Position numbers and translations under genes: made by a program. From the NCBI RefSeq assembly GCF_042466685.1, contig NZ_CP170448.1:4712001-4776000 (forward strand): 64,000 bases of DNA, read 5' to 3'. Of the stretch, positions 49,685-58,984 are shown in pieces (positions within the stretch are counted from its first letter, which is position 1; every line of letters begins with the position of its first letter). The stretch is from Vreelandella sp042466685. GTDB taxonomy: Bacteria; Pseudomonadota; Gammaproteobacteria; Pseudomonadales; Halomonadaceae. The notes beneath the pieces are model-generated. The model was not told the DNA's origin, made no database searches, and was given only the letters and a program-made list of their open reading frames with translations.

Positions 49685-50563
49685 CTAGGCATCCAGCCCG
49701 CCGAACTTACCGTTCTGATAGTCTTCGACCGCCTGAACGATCTCTTCGCGGGTGTTCATCACAAAGGGGCCGTGGGAGTAGACCGGCTCATCGATCACCT
49801 CGCCGTGGCCAAACAGCAAGCGCGCGTCGCTGCCGGCTTCAATGTCGAGGCTATCGCCGTCGCGATCTACTTCAATCAGGTGATGCGGCTTGACTGGCTT
49901 GCCGCCTACTGAGACATCGCCGTCTACTACGTAAAGAAATACCTGCCGTCCCGGTGCCACCGGTAGCTGTGCATGGCTACCGGCAGGCAGCCGCAACGTC
50001 GACATAAATATCCCCGTCAGCGTTTCAATCGGGCCTGTATCGCCCTGCCACTCCCCGGCGATCAGGTTTAGCTCACCACCACCCGGTAGCTTAATAGCGG
50101 GAATGGATTCTTGTTGCAGCCCTACGTAGCGCGGCTCGCTCATTTTCAAGTGCGACGGCAGGTTGACCCACAGCTGCAGAATCTCCAACGGGCCACCGTC
50201 GCGTAGAAACTCCTCCGGCGAAATTTCCGCATGCACAATGCCGCTGCCAGCGGTCATCCACTGAACCCCACCTTTATGGATCACGCTTTGATGTCTGGCG
50301 CTATCCGCATGGGCAAGCGAGCCTTCCAGAATAAAGGTCACCGTTTCAAAGCCTCGGTGCGGATGCGGGCCAAACGGTAGACCCTGATTGTTAGCCGGGT
50401 AGGTTTGAGGGCCATGGTGATTAAGAAACAGAAAGGGGTCTAGCTGCTCCAAACCAGGCCCCGGTAGCGGCCGACGAGTGGTTAAATCGCCAATATCATC
50501 GCGCTTGGCCGAGTGCTGGGCGATTACGCGACGCACTGCTTGGTTAGTATCTGATGGCATCAC
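49685..50563 (-). CDS. Pirin-family bicupin protein
   Basis: A 292-residue bicupin. The N-terminal cupin holds the metal site GPHPHRGFETVTFILEGSL with further histidine in AHADSARH, then IHKGGVQWMTAGSGIVHAEI; PLEILQLWVNLPSHLKMSEP continues the family pattern. The C-terminal cupin carries QVFLYVVDGDVSVGGKPVKP. Bacterial pirins show quercetinase or regulatory activity; which applies here cannot be told. Probably monocistronic. Confidence 0.92.
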   Translation of the reverse strand: MMPSDTNQAVRRVIAQHSAKRDDIGDLTTRRPLPGPGLEQLDPFLFLNHHGPQTYPANNQGLPFGPHPHRGFETVTFILEGSLAHADSARHQSVIHKGGVQWMTAGSGIVHAEISPEEFLRDGGPLEILQLWVNLPSHLKMSEPRYVGLQQESIPAIKLPGGGELNLIAGEWQGDTGPIETLTGIFMSTLRLPAGSHAQLPVAPGRQVFLYVVDGDVSVGGKPVKPHHLIEVDRDGDSLDIEAGSDARLLFGHGEVIDEPVYSHGPFVMNTREEIVQAVEDYQNGKFGGLDA

Positions 50564-50673
50564 TTACTCCTTATCAATACCGACCAGCGTAAAACCTATA
50601 GCCGCGGATGAGGAGCGAATAATTTGCCCTGTTTCGTTGAAGTAAATTGTTATTAAACGTCTCAGCGGTTCCC

Positions 50674-51714
50674 TCAAAACTCGGTCACCACCGTCACGCC
50701 CGCCCCTTCGAACTTATCCATGTTCATTAACGCATCAATCGACTGCTCAAGATTGATTCGTTTGCCGATCAGCTTCTCAGGCGCCAGCTTGCCAGACTGG
50801 ATCATCGCCAGCATGGCGTCATAACGGTGGGCCTGCATGCCATGACTGCCCAGAATCTCCAGCTCGTTGGCAATCACCTTGCTCATCGGTACAGCGGGGG
50901 TGCTGTGATCCGCCAGCATCAGTCCCACCTGGACATGCTTGCCACGCTTACGCAAATTGCTGATGGAGTTAAAGCAGGTCGTTGGGTGACCTAGCGCATC
51001 CAGCGAGAGATGGGCGCCCCCTTGGGTGATCTCGACCACGGCCTCGACCACATCGGCTACCTGGGTGGCATTCACCGTGGCCACAGCCCCCAACTGGCAC
51101 GCCAAGGCCAGGGCCTGATCGGAAATATCCACCGCGACCACGTTCGCACCGGCCGCGCTGGCGATCATGATAGCCGACAACCCGACACCGCCGCAGCCGT
51201 GCACGGCTACCCACTGCCCGGCGGAGACGCGGCCCTGATCCACCACTGCCCGGAAAGAGGTCACGAACCGACACCCCAAGCTGGCGGCAGTGGCAAAATC
51301 CAGGGTGTCGGGCAGGGCGACCAGGTTCACGTCAGCGTAGTGAATGCCCACGTACTGGGCAAAGGAGCCCCAGTGGGTAAACCCCGGCTGGAACTGGCTA
51401 TCGCACACCTGGTGGTGGCCTGCGTTACACTCCGGACAGGTACCACAGCCGCCTACGAAGGGTACCGTTACACGGTCACCGACCCGCCACTTAGCCACGT
51501 CTTTGCCCACCGCCTCCACCACCCCAGAAAGCTCGTGTCCGGGTACATGGGGCAGGCGGATATCTGGGTCGTGACCCATCCAGCCGTGCCAATCACTGCG
51601 ACATACTCCGTTGGCCATCACCTTGACCACCACCCCATGAGGCGCTGGTGAAGGGTCGGGCACCTGCTGGATGCTGGGCGGGGCGGAAAACTGCTCAAAC
51701 ACAACGGCTTTCAT
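50674..51714 (-). CDS. Zinc-dependent alcohol dehydrogenase
   Basis: A 346-residue MDR-family enzyme. Catalytic zinc ligands lie in ANGVCRSDWHGW and LPHVPGHELSGVVEAVG; the structural zinc loop CGTCPECNAGHHQVC has four cysteines; the Rossmann motif is HGCGGVGLSAIMIASAAGA. It would oxidise an alcohol with NAD(P)+ in the cytoplasm. The gene is divergent from an Lrp/AsnC regulator with about 137 bp between starts, which probably controls it. The substrate is not evident. Confidence 0.93.
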   Translation of the reverse strand: MKAVVFEQFSAPPSIQQVPDPSPAPHGVVVKVMANGVCRSDWHGWMGHDPDIRLPHVPGHELSGVVEAVGKDVAKWRVGDRVTVPFVGGCGTCPECNAGHHQVCDSQFQPGFTHWGSFAQYVGIHYADVNLVALPDTLDFATAASLGCRFVTSFRAVVDQGRVSAGQWVAVHGCGGVGLSAIMIASAAGANVVAVDISDQALALACQLGAVATVNATQVADVVEAVVEITQGGAHLSLDALGHPTTCFNSISNLRKRGKHVQVGLMLADHSTPAVPMSKVIANELEILGSHGMQAHRYDAMLAMIQSGKLAPEKLIGKRINLEQSIDALMNMDKFEGAGVTVVTEF

Positions 51715-51851
51715 GGGTGACTCCTGCGCGGTATTGATCTTTTTTAACTATAACCAACCACACCTGAAATTACTTTTCGAATCAATGGACATACACGCCA
51801 ATTTTGCATCACTCTTTCTTTTATACGCATAAACATGAAAGAGATTTTCAA

Positions 51852-52331
51852 ATGATCCCACTGGATAACGTAGACGCCCACATCATCGATAGCCTTCAAG
51901 CCGATGGACGGCTATCCATCGCCAAGCTGGCCGAGCGGCTGGGGATGAGCGAAGCCACCTGTTGGCGGCGCCATAAACGCCTGGAGGAGCTGGGCGTGAT
52001 CGAAGGCTACCAAGCCACGCTGAACCGGCGAAAGCTTGGCGGTAACGTGCTGGCATTTGTGCAGATCACCTGCACTCAGCACAGCGAAGCGGCCACTGCA
52101 GAGTTTGAACGTATTATTCAGGCCAGCTCCCGGGTACTCAGCTGTCATAACACCACCGGCGAGGCGGACTTTCTCTTGCAGGTAATCGCCCGCGACCTCG
52201 ATGACTACAGCCGCTTCGTGGAAAAAGTACTACGCCAGCTGCCGGGGGTATCGAGTATCCGCTCGAATATTTCCCTGCGGGAAATGAAGGCGACCAGCCA
52301 CTTGCCGGTTGAGGAGTTACTGGGGCTATAA
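51852..52331 (+). CDS. Lrp/AsnC-family transcriptional regulator
   Basis: A 159-residue regulator with an N-terminal winged helix-turn-helix (LDNVDAHIIDSLQADGRLSI and LAERLGMSEATCWRRHKRLE) and a C-terminal RAM effector domain (LAFVQITCTQHSEAATAEFE, GEADFLLQVIARDLDDYSRF). The ATG at 51852 fits the family start; a longer open frame begins at 51804. It is divergent from the zinc alcohol dehydrogenase and is the likely regulator of it. Confidence 0.92.
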   Translation: MIPLDNVDAHIIDSLQADGRLSIAKLAERLGMSEATCWRRHKRLEELGVIEGYQATLNRRKLGGNVLAFVQITCTQHSEAATAEFERIIQASSRVLSCHNTTGEADFLLQVIARDLDDYSRFVEKVLRQLPGVSSIRSNISLREMKATSHLPVEELLGL

Positions 52332-52399
52332 GCGAGCCAGTTAACGTGGGCTTTTTACCTGGTTCATTCCGCCAGAAAAAACGGCAACTGAACAACAGA

Positions 52400-52978
52400 C
52401 TATTGAACGCTAACGCTAAGCCGCCCCACGACCTGAAACGAACCACCCGTTGGGCGTAACACAATCATCTCGCCAGAGCCCACACCACCGCCAACCAGCG
52501 CAGTGATATTCACTTGGTGGGTGACCAGCAGCAGGTTGCCCTCCCCCTGCCATGCTGCAATCTGTTCCTGGGCGGTCTGGGTAATTAGCGCCTGATCACC
52601 CTGCCCGCGAAAGAAAGAATCCAGCCAGGGGACAGGTTCTACACTGCCTAACGCCATTAGTTCAGCGGTATCCAACGCCCGGCACCAGCTTGATGAATAC
52701 ACCGCCGCAATGGGGATATCCCGCTCACGAAACGCGCGACCAGCAGCTTCTGCCTGAGTACGCCCAGCCGCAGAAAGATTACGCTGAGTCTCGCAGCGGC
52801 CACGCTCAAAGCCCGGCGGGTCGCCAATGCCAGGCGCCAGGGAGTGGCGCATTAGAATCACCAAGCCATCCTCTTTAAGCGCTTGCCAAGTGGCTTCGTT
52901 TGCCTGGGTGCTGATGGGCAGCAGCATACCCAGCACGCCGAGCAGCAAGATTAAGGTGAGGTGGCGTAGGGTGGGCAT
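52400..52978 (-). CDS. Exported histidine-phosphatase family protein
   Basis: A 192-residue protein. Residues 1-26 are a signal peptide (RHLTLILLLGVLGMLLPIST). The phosphatase motif is ILMRHSLAPGIGDPPG, where the usual RHG is RHS; the second histidine appears in LLVTHQVNITALVG and the arginine in SSWCRALDTAELM. It is probably a periplasmic phosphohydrolase of the branch with the GDPPGF insertion. It is divergent from the DUF1016 gene and marks the left edge of the defence block. Confidence 0.88.
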   Translation of the reverse strand: MPTLRHLTLILLLGVLGMLLPISTQANEATWQALKEDGLVILMRHSLAPGIGDPPGFERGRCETQRNLSAAGRTQAEAAGRAFRERDIPIAAVYSSSWCRALDTAELMALGSVEPVPWLDSFFRGQGDQALITQTAQEQIAAWQGEGNLLLVTHQVNITALVGGGVGSGEMIVLRPTGGSFQVVGRLSVSVQ

Positions 52979-53063
52979 GGAGAGGCGTCCTTAAATCGGC
53001 AAAATTTGATATTGTTAGACCTAAGCCAGCCGCCATTCCGCTATGACGCCAGGGGGTAAGCCT

Positions 53064-54110
53064 ATGACGGAGCAAAACCCAACCGCTTTTAGTCGCCTGG
53101 TTAACGCGATTACCCAACAGATAGAGCAGGCCCGTGGGCAGGTACGCCAAGCCGTGAATACGGCCATGGTACAAAGCTATTGGGAAATAGGCCGTTTAAT
53201 TGTCGAGCACGAACAGCAAGGTAATCGCCGTGCCGAGTATGGTAAGCAGCAGCTACAGCAGCTCTCGCAACAGCTAACCGAGCGGCTCGGCAAAGGCTTT
53301 GATGTTCGCAACCTACGCAATATGCGCCAGTTTTATCAAAGCTTTCCAAAACGGAACGCAGTGCGTACCGAATTGAGCTGGACTCACTATCGCACCCTCC
53401 TGCGAGTGGAGAATCCCCAAGCTCGCGACTGGTATTTGCAAGAAGCCATCAACCAAAGCTGGAGCGCCAGAGCTCTAGAGCGCCAGATTAGCACCCTCTA
53501 CTACGAGCGACTCCTGGCCAGCCAGGATAAATCCCTAGTGGCGGCAGAAGCCCAACAAAACACTCAGCCACTGGCGGAAAGCGCCAAAGAATACCTGCGT
53601 GATCCCTACATTCTGGATTTTCTTAATCTGCAGGATAAAACCTATCAGGAAAGCCAGCTAGAGCAGGCCATTATCAGCAACCTGCAGCAGTTTTTATTGG
53701 AGCTGGGCAAAGGCTTTGCCTTTGTGGAGCGCCAGCAGCGCATCCGCTTTGATGACGAGGATTTCTATATAGATCTGGTGTTCTACAACTTCAAACTGAA
53801 ATGCTTTTTACTGGTGGATCTAAAGCTCGGCAAGCTCAGGCATCAGGATATCGGCCAGATGGATACCTACGTGCGCTTATACGATGAGCAGCGCAAGGGC
53901 AGCGACGATAACCCCACCATCGGCTTGGTGCTGTGCAGTGAAAAAAGCGAAGCCGTGGTGAAGTACTCAGTGCTGGCCGAACAAAAGCAGCTGTTTGCGG
54001 CGAAATACCTGCCGTATTTACCCTCAGAAGATGAGCTCAAACGCGAGTTAGAGCGTGAACGGGCTCAGGCAGTGGAACAGCTTCAGCAGCAGGGACTGGG
54101 CGATGAGTGA
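53064..54110 (+). CDS. DUF1016/YhcG-family PD-(D/E)xK nuclease
   Basis: A 348-residue protein with an N-terminal DUF1016 helical domain (TMVQSYWEIGRLIVEHEQQG-like pattern, followed by LGKGFDVRNLRNMRQFYQSF and LSWTHYRTLLRVENPQARDW) and a C-terminal PD-(D/E)xK nuclease domain with D in FYIDLVFYN and the DLK of CFLLVDLKLGKLRHQDIGQM. Such proteins often accompany type I restriction systems and have been proposed as defence or recombination nucleases. AGGGGG lies just before the ATG at 53064. It is 114 bp upstream of hsdR on the same strand. Confidence 0.9.
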   Translation: MTEQNPTAFSRLVNAITQQIEQARGQVRQAVNTAMVQSYWEIGRLIVEHEQQGNRRAEYGKQQLQQLSQQLTERLGKGFDVRNLRNMRQFYQSFPKRNAVRTELSWTHYRTLLRVENPQARDWYLQEAINQSWSARALERQISTLYYERLLASQDKSLVAAEAQQNTQPLAESAKEYLRDPYILDFLNLQDKTYQESQLEQAIISNLQQFLLELGKGFAFVERQQRIRFDDEDFYIDLVFYNFKLKCFLLVDLKLGKLRHQDIGQMDTYVRLYDEQRKGSDDNPTIGLVLCSEKSEAVVKYSVLAEQKQLFAAKYLPYLPSEDELKRELERERAQAVEQLQQQGLGDE

Positions 54111-54119
54111 TCAATAGCA

Positions 54120-54173
54120 CACCCCCAAAAGTAGACTTAGCTAAGCACACTCTATTTCATTAGTATGGGGGTG
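54120..54173. other. Inverted repeat at the hsdR leader
   Basis: CACCCCCA (54120-54127) and TGGGGGTG (54166-54173) are perfect complements 38 bp apart, flanking the probable hsdR promoter. The stretch also contains a TTAGCTAA palindrome at about 54137-54144. They could be operator or controller sites for the restriction operon. Confidence 0.3.
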
Positions 54174-54224
54174 ATGAAGCAGCCGCGACAAAGCCAATTG
54201 GCAAAGATGTGGAGAGTAAATCTA

Positions 54225-57200
54225 ATGACATCGCCCTATCCTCCCAGCAACTTTGGCTTTCTAGCAGAGCATGACGCGCTATTTGTCGAACTGGCCGCCG
54301 CAGCTGAGCATGCCTTTGTCAGCGACCCCAACACCACCTTGATCAAACTGCGCCAATTGGGGGAAGCGCTGGCCCAGCATATGGCGGCGCTCTCTGGGGT
54401 TGAGTTTGATAACCAAACCAGCCAGGCAGATCTGCTCTACCGCTTAAACCGCGAGCTGCACCTGGAACCCCAGGTAAAAGAACTATTCCACACCCTGCGT
54501 ATTGAAGGCAATAAAGCCACCCATCAGTTTCGTACCCGTCACAAAGAAGCCATGGATGGCCTAAAGCTGGCCCGCGAACTGGCTATCTGGTTTCACCGCT
54601 CGTTTGGTAAAGCAGGCACCGCCTTCAAGCCCGGCCCTTTTGTACCGCCCGCCGACCCCAGCGCACAGCTGCGCCAACTTCAAAGCGATATTGAAAAGCT
54701 CCGCCACGAGCTTCAACACGCCAATAAAGCGCTGGATAGTAGCCAGCAGCTTAGCCAGCTGGTCGAGCAAGAGAAGCAGGAGTACGAGGCGCTGGCTTTG
54801 GCCATGGATGAAGAGTCCCGCGCCCTGGCAAAACAGGCACGAAGCCACGAACAGGCACTAGCCCAGCAGCAACAGGCTTACGAAGCCAAAATCCGCGCCC
54901 TGCAAACGCAACTCACCGCCCAGGGTGAAAGCAGCGTTAATCAGCAGCGCCAGCAGGTAGCCAGTAACACCAAAGCAGCCAGCGACACATTAGTACTGAG
55001 TGAAGAGCTAACACGCATACTGATCGACCAGCAGCTCAATGAAGCAGGCTGGGAAGCCGATAACCAAGAGATGACCTATCAAAAAGGCGCTCGCCCCGAG
55101 AAAGGCACTTACCGCGCTATTGCCGAATGGCCCACTCAGCCAGCGCATCAAACCCATGGCCCAAAGGAACGAGCAGACTACGTGCTGTTTTGCGGCTTAA
55201 CGCCGATTGCCGTCGTAGAAGCCAAAAAAGAGAACACCAATGTCGCGGGCAAGATTGATCAATCCGAGCGCTATAGCAAAGGCCTGAAGGTTGAGCCACC
55301 ACTGGTCGGAGCCTGGGAACTCGCAGGGCGAACCATTGCATGGCCCGCTGATGAAGAAGGACACTTCAAAGTACCTTTTGTGTACTCCTGCAACGGACGC
55401 CCCTATCTGCCGCAACTTGCTGAGCAATCGGGCACCTGGTTTCGCGATACAAGAGACCCCAGCAACACCCGTCGCGCTTTACCCCACTTTCATACTCCCG
55501 GTGGCCTATTAAACCTGCTGGAACGCGATATGGAAAACGCCGACAAGCTGCTCAAACAAGAGCCTTTCGGTTACCTGCGGCTCAGGGAGTACCAGCAAAA
55601 AGCAATTCTGGCGACGGAACACGCCTTGGCCCACGGCACCCGCGCTGCGCTGCTCGCCATGGCCACGGGCACTGGCAAGACCCGCACCATTATTGGCCTC
55701 ATGTACCGGTTTTTAAAAACCGAACGCTTTCATCGCATCCTGTTTCTGGTCGATCGTACCGCCCTTGGTGATCAAGCGATTGATGCCTTCAACGAAGCCC
55801 CACTGGAGCAGAACCAAACCCTGAGTAAGATCTACAACGTGGCAGAACTGGGCGATATGGCAGCAGAAGCGGAAACCCGCGTGCAGGTCGCCACCGTGCA
55901 AGCCATGGTGAAGCGCATTTTTATGAGCGACCAGCCGCCGCCGATTGATCAATTCGACTGCATCATTATCGACGAAGCCCACCGCGGCTACACGCTGGAT
56001 CAGGAGATGACTGAAGGCGAGCTGGCCATCCGCGACGCTAGCCAGTACCTCTCCAGCTACCGCCGGGTGCTCGACTACTTTGATGCGGTTAAAATCGCGC
56101 TCACCGCCACCCCGGCCAAGCACACCAGCGAGATTTTTGGTAAGCCGGTGTACACCTACTCCTACCGGGAAGCGGTGGCGGACGACTGGCTGATCGACCA
56201 CGAGCCACCGATTCGCTATGAAACCCTACTGACTCAAGAAGGCATCGAGTTTGAGAAAGGTAAGCCCATCGAGATGGTCAACACCCAAACCGGCGAAGTC
56301 GATACCACCGAGCTAGAAGACGAGCTGCGCTTCGATGTCGACGCCTTCAATCGCCAGGTCATCAACGAAAACTTCAACCGCGTGATCTGTGAGCAGTTGG
56401 CCGAAGAGTTAGACCCTTTTGGCGACGAAAAAACGCTGATTTTCTGCGCCACCGACCTCCACGCGGACATGGTCAAACGCCTATTGGATGATGCCTTCAA
56501 AGCGCTTTATAACGGCAGCTATCAGCAAGCCGCGGTGGCTAAAATCACCGGCAAAAGCGACAAGGTCGACCAACTGATCCGCCGCTATAAAAACGAGCGC
56601 TACCCCAATATTGCGATTACTGTGGATCTACTCACCACCGGCATCGACGTGCCCAAAATTTGCCACTTGGTGTTTATGCGCCAGGTGCGCTCGCGAATTC
56701 TTTTTGAGCAGATGATTGGCCGCGCTACCCGTCGCTGTGACGAGATTGGCAAGACCGTATTCACCATCTACGACCCGGTAGATATCTACGCCGCTCTGGC
56801 GGAGGTCAACACCATGAAACCCCTGGTGCGCGACCCCAGTATCAGCCTTGAGCAGTTGGTAGATGAATTGACCGATGAGCACCAGTTGGAAAATGCGCTC
56901 AATAGCCCCGGCGAACAGCAGGGCGAAAGCCAAGCCGATGTCGTGTTAAGCCAGCTCAGTCAGAAAGTCATGCGCGTACTGCGCAAAGCCGAGACCAAAG
57001 CGGAAAACAAACCCGCTCTAAAACAAAAACTTAATGACTTACAAAACTTGTGGGGCGTGGAGCCGAACAAGCTCCATGAACATTTACATAAGCTGGGGCC
57101 AAGGGAGGCATCCAAGTTTCTTCGCCAGCATAGCGGCTTGATACACCAGCTAGCCGAGGTGAAGCACCTAGTGGGCAGCGAACGTATGCCGGTGATTTCC

Positions 57201-57755
57201 GAGCACGATGATGAGATACGCGAGCGTAGTCAGAGCTACGGCGTTCATAAACGCCCGGAAGATTACCTGGATAGCTTCAATGCGTTTATCAAAGAGCAGA
57301 TCAACCAATCTGCTGCCTTAGCCGTGGTGGTTAACCAACCCCGCGACCTGACCCGCCAACAGTTGAAAGACGTCAAAGTGCTGCTGGATAACCACGGCTA
57401 CTCGGAAGCTAACCTGCAAAGCGCCGTGCGCAACCACACCAACCAGGATATTGCCGCCAGCATCATCGGCCATATCCGCCGCGCCGCCCTGGGCGAGCCG
57501 TTAAAACCGTTTGAACAGCGCGTCGCCGATGCCATGGATCGCCTCTACACCCAGCACGACTGGACGCCCAACCAACGCAAGTGGCTAGGAAAGCTGGCCA
57601 AGCAGCTCACCAAAGAAGTGATTCTCGACCGGGACACCGTTAACCAGCTTCCCGCCTTTCAGGGCGGCGCCAAACAGTTGGAGAAAGTGTTGGGGGAGCA
57701 GTTGGATAGCGTATTAGACGAGTTGAATGAAGCGATGTGGCCAGAAACCGGCTGA
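54225..57755 (+). CDS. hsdR: Type I restriction enzyme, endonuclease/translocase subunit HsdR
   Basis: A 1176-residue motor subunit. An N-terminal DUF4145-like helical region (1-130) and a coiled coil (about 150-250) come first. The PD-(D/E)xK nuclease follows, with D in ERADYVLFCGLTPIAVVEAK; then the SF2 translocase with LREYQQKAILATEHAL, Walker A ATGTGKTRTIIGL, DEAH box IIIDEAHRGY, TATPAKHTSEIFGKPVYTY and MIGRATRRCDEIG. The long C-terminal helical part binds HsdM. The ATG at 54225 has GGAGAG eight bases upstream; a longer frame begins at 54165. It cuts DNA distant from unmethylated sites. Confidence 0.95.
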   Translation: MTSPYPPSNFGFLAEHDALFVELAAAAEHAFVSDPNTTLIKLRQLGEALAQHMAALSGVEFDNQTSQADLLYRLNRELHLEPQVKELFHTLRIEGNKATHQFRTRHKEAMDGLKLARELAIWFHRSFGKAGTAFKPGPFVPPADPSAQLRQLQSDIEKLRHELQHANKALDSSQQLSQLVEQEKQEYEALALAMDEESRALAKQARSHEQALAQQQQAYEAKIRALQTQLTAQGESSVNQQRQQVASNTKAASDTLVLSEELTRILIDQQLNEAGWEADNQEMTYQKGARPEKGTYRAIAEWPTQPAHQTHGPKERADYVLFCGLTPIAVVEAKKENTNVAGKIDQSERYSKGLKVEPPLVGAWELAGRTIAWPADEEGHFKVPFVYSCNGRPYLPQLAEQSGTWFRDTRDPSNTRRALPHFHTPGGLLNLLERDMENADKLLKQEPFGYLRLREYQQKAILATEHALAHGTRAALLAMATGTGKTRTIIGLMYRFLKTERFHRILFLVDRTALGDQAIDAFNEAPLEQNQTLSKIYNVAELGDMAAEAETRVQVATVQAMVKRIFMSDQPPPIDQFDCIIIDEAHRGYTLDQEMTEGELAIRDASQYLSSYRRVLDYFDAVKIALTATPAKHTSEIFGKPVYTYSYREAVADDWLIDHEPPIRYETLLTQEGIEFEKGKPIEMVNTQTGEVDTTELEDELRFDVDAFNRQVINENFNRVICEQLAEELDPFGDEKTLIFCATDLHADMVKRLLDDAFKALYNGSYQQAAVAKITGKSDKVDQLIRRYKNERYPNIAITVDLLTTGIDVPKICHLVFMRQVRSRILFEQMIGRATRRCDEIGKTVFTIYDPVDIYAALAEVNTMKPLVRDPSISLEQLVDELTDEHQLENALNSPGEQQGESQADVVLSQLSQKVMRVLRKAETKAENKPALKQKLNDLQNLWGVEPNKLHEHLHKLGPREASKFLRQHSGLIHQLAEVKHLVGSERMPVISEHDDEIRERSQSYGVHKRPEDYLDSFNAFIKEQINQSAALAVVVNQPRDLTRQQLKDVKVLLDNHGYSEANLQSAVRNHTNQDIAASIIGHIRRAALGEPLKPFEQRVADAMDRLYTQHDWTPNQRKWLGKLAKQLTKEVILDRDTVNQLPAFQGGAKQLEKVLGEQLDSVLDELNEAMWPETG

Positions 57756-57820
57756 TTCCTCCTTGATACCACAACGCCAAAAGCGCAGAATCAACAAAAT
57801 TCTGTTGAATATTGAAGAAT

Positions 57821-58978
57821 ATGATCAAAAACCTGAGCTTCAGAAATTTCCACAGCTTTGCCGATGATACCGTCATCGACTTTGCCTTGGGCAAAAAACC
57901 CACGCCGTCTGGCTACGATATCGATATCAATGGCGAACGCTACAACAAAGCCATTGCGGTCGTTGGTGCCAACGGCTCAGGTAAAACGCAACTCCTTAAA
58001 CCGTTGGCATTTCTGAGCTGGTTTGTCTCTAAGTCTTTTCTAGGCAGCGACCCTGATCTTGATATTCCCTTTGCTGTCCATCGGTTACATGCTGACGAAC
58101 CATGCCGCTTTGAGCTTGAGTTTATGATGGGCGGCATCGACTATCGTTACCAATTGGAACTGACGCCTAAAGAGGTCATTTTCGAAGCACTCTATGCAAG
58201 AACGAGTGCCCAATACAGCTATTTATTCAAGCGTGAAAAAACACAGCAAGGGTACAGTTTTAAACAACAAGGCTTTCCGTTTCCTAAAGCCCAAGCCGAG
58301 AAGCTGCGTGGCAATACGTCACTGATCAGCGCTGCCCACAGCTACGATATCGCTGAAGCGAAGCCCTTCATCGAGTTTTTTGACCGCTTTGAAACCAATG
58401 TGGTCAGCACGGGACGCCGCCATTTTCAGCACGGAGAGGTGATAGGGGCCGCCGCCAATTTTCAGAAAGCCCCCGAATTGCTCCAGCGCATGTCCGATGC
58501 CATGAGTACGTTTGATCTCGGCTTAAGCAGTGTCGAGATACGTAAGGAAGAAAACGTGTTTGTCCCTTTTGGCCTGCACAAAACGGATGATGGCCAAGCG
58601 TTTGAACTGCCTTTCTTCGAGGAGTCCAGTGGCACTCAGTCTGCGTTTGTGCTGCTTCAGCCCATTTTGAACGCCCTACACAAAGGTGGCATTGCCGTTA
58701 TCGATGAAATCGACAATGACCTACATCCGCACTTGGTACCGCATCTACTGGGGTGGTTTGAATTTGACCACACTAATCCTCATCAAGCGCAGTTGATCTT
58801 TACCTGCCACACGCCAGAAGTATTGAATCTGCTGCAAAAGCATCAGGTCTACTTGGTCGAGAAACGCAACCAAAACAGCGAAGCTTGGCGATTAGACGAT
58901 ATGACAGGGTTGCGTGCCGACGATAATCTGTATGCCAAATATATGGCCGGGGCCCTTGGCGCCACCCCGGAGCTGTAA
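57821..58978 (+). CDS. RloA-like AAA ATPase, ABC-type head domain
   Basis: A 385-residue ATPase of the AAA_15/AAA_21 type (OLD/SMC-like). Seen: the starting IKNLSFRNFHSFADDTVIDF, Walker A VVGANGSGKTQLL at residues 48-60, an ABC-like signature in EESSGTQSAFVLL, Walker B IAVIDEIDNDLHPHLVP and the histidine switch FTCHTPEVLNLL. It lies between hsdR and hsdM, 65 bp after hsdR and 6 bp before the RloB-like gene. In Campylobacter such R-linked ORFs sit inside hsd loci; related ATPase/TOPRIM pairs act in abortive phage defence (AbiL, PARIS). Its role with the restriction enzyme is inferred. Confidence 0.9.
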   Translation: MIKNLSFRNFHSFADDTVIDFALGKKPTPSGYDIDINGERYNKAIAVVGANGSGKTQLLKPLAFLSWFVSKSFLGSDPDLDIPFAVHRLHADEPCRFELEFMMGGIDYRYQLELTPKEVIFEALYARTSAQYSYLFKREKTQQGYSFKQQGFPFPKAQAEKLRGNTSLISAAHSYDIAEAKPFIEFFDRFETNVVSTGRRHFQHGEVIGAAANFQKAPELLQRMSDAMSTFDLGLSSVEIRKEENVFVPFGLHKTDDGQAFELPFFEESSGTQSAFVLLQPILNALHKGGIAVIDEIDNDLHPHLVPHLLGWFEFDHTNPHQAQLIFTCHTPEVLNLLQKHQVYLVEKRNQNSEAWRLDDMTGLRADDNLYAKYMAGALGATPEL

Positions 58979-58984
58979 CTGATC

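Noticed and set aside
51010..51651. 213-codon frame antisense to the zinc alcohol dehydrogenase
   Set aside because: Complement of a well-supported gene with complete zinc motifs.
54120..54173. 8-bp inverted repeat as insertion-element ends
   Set aside because: Only 38 bp between arms, no transposase and no target duplication; more likely a promoter feature.
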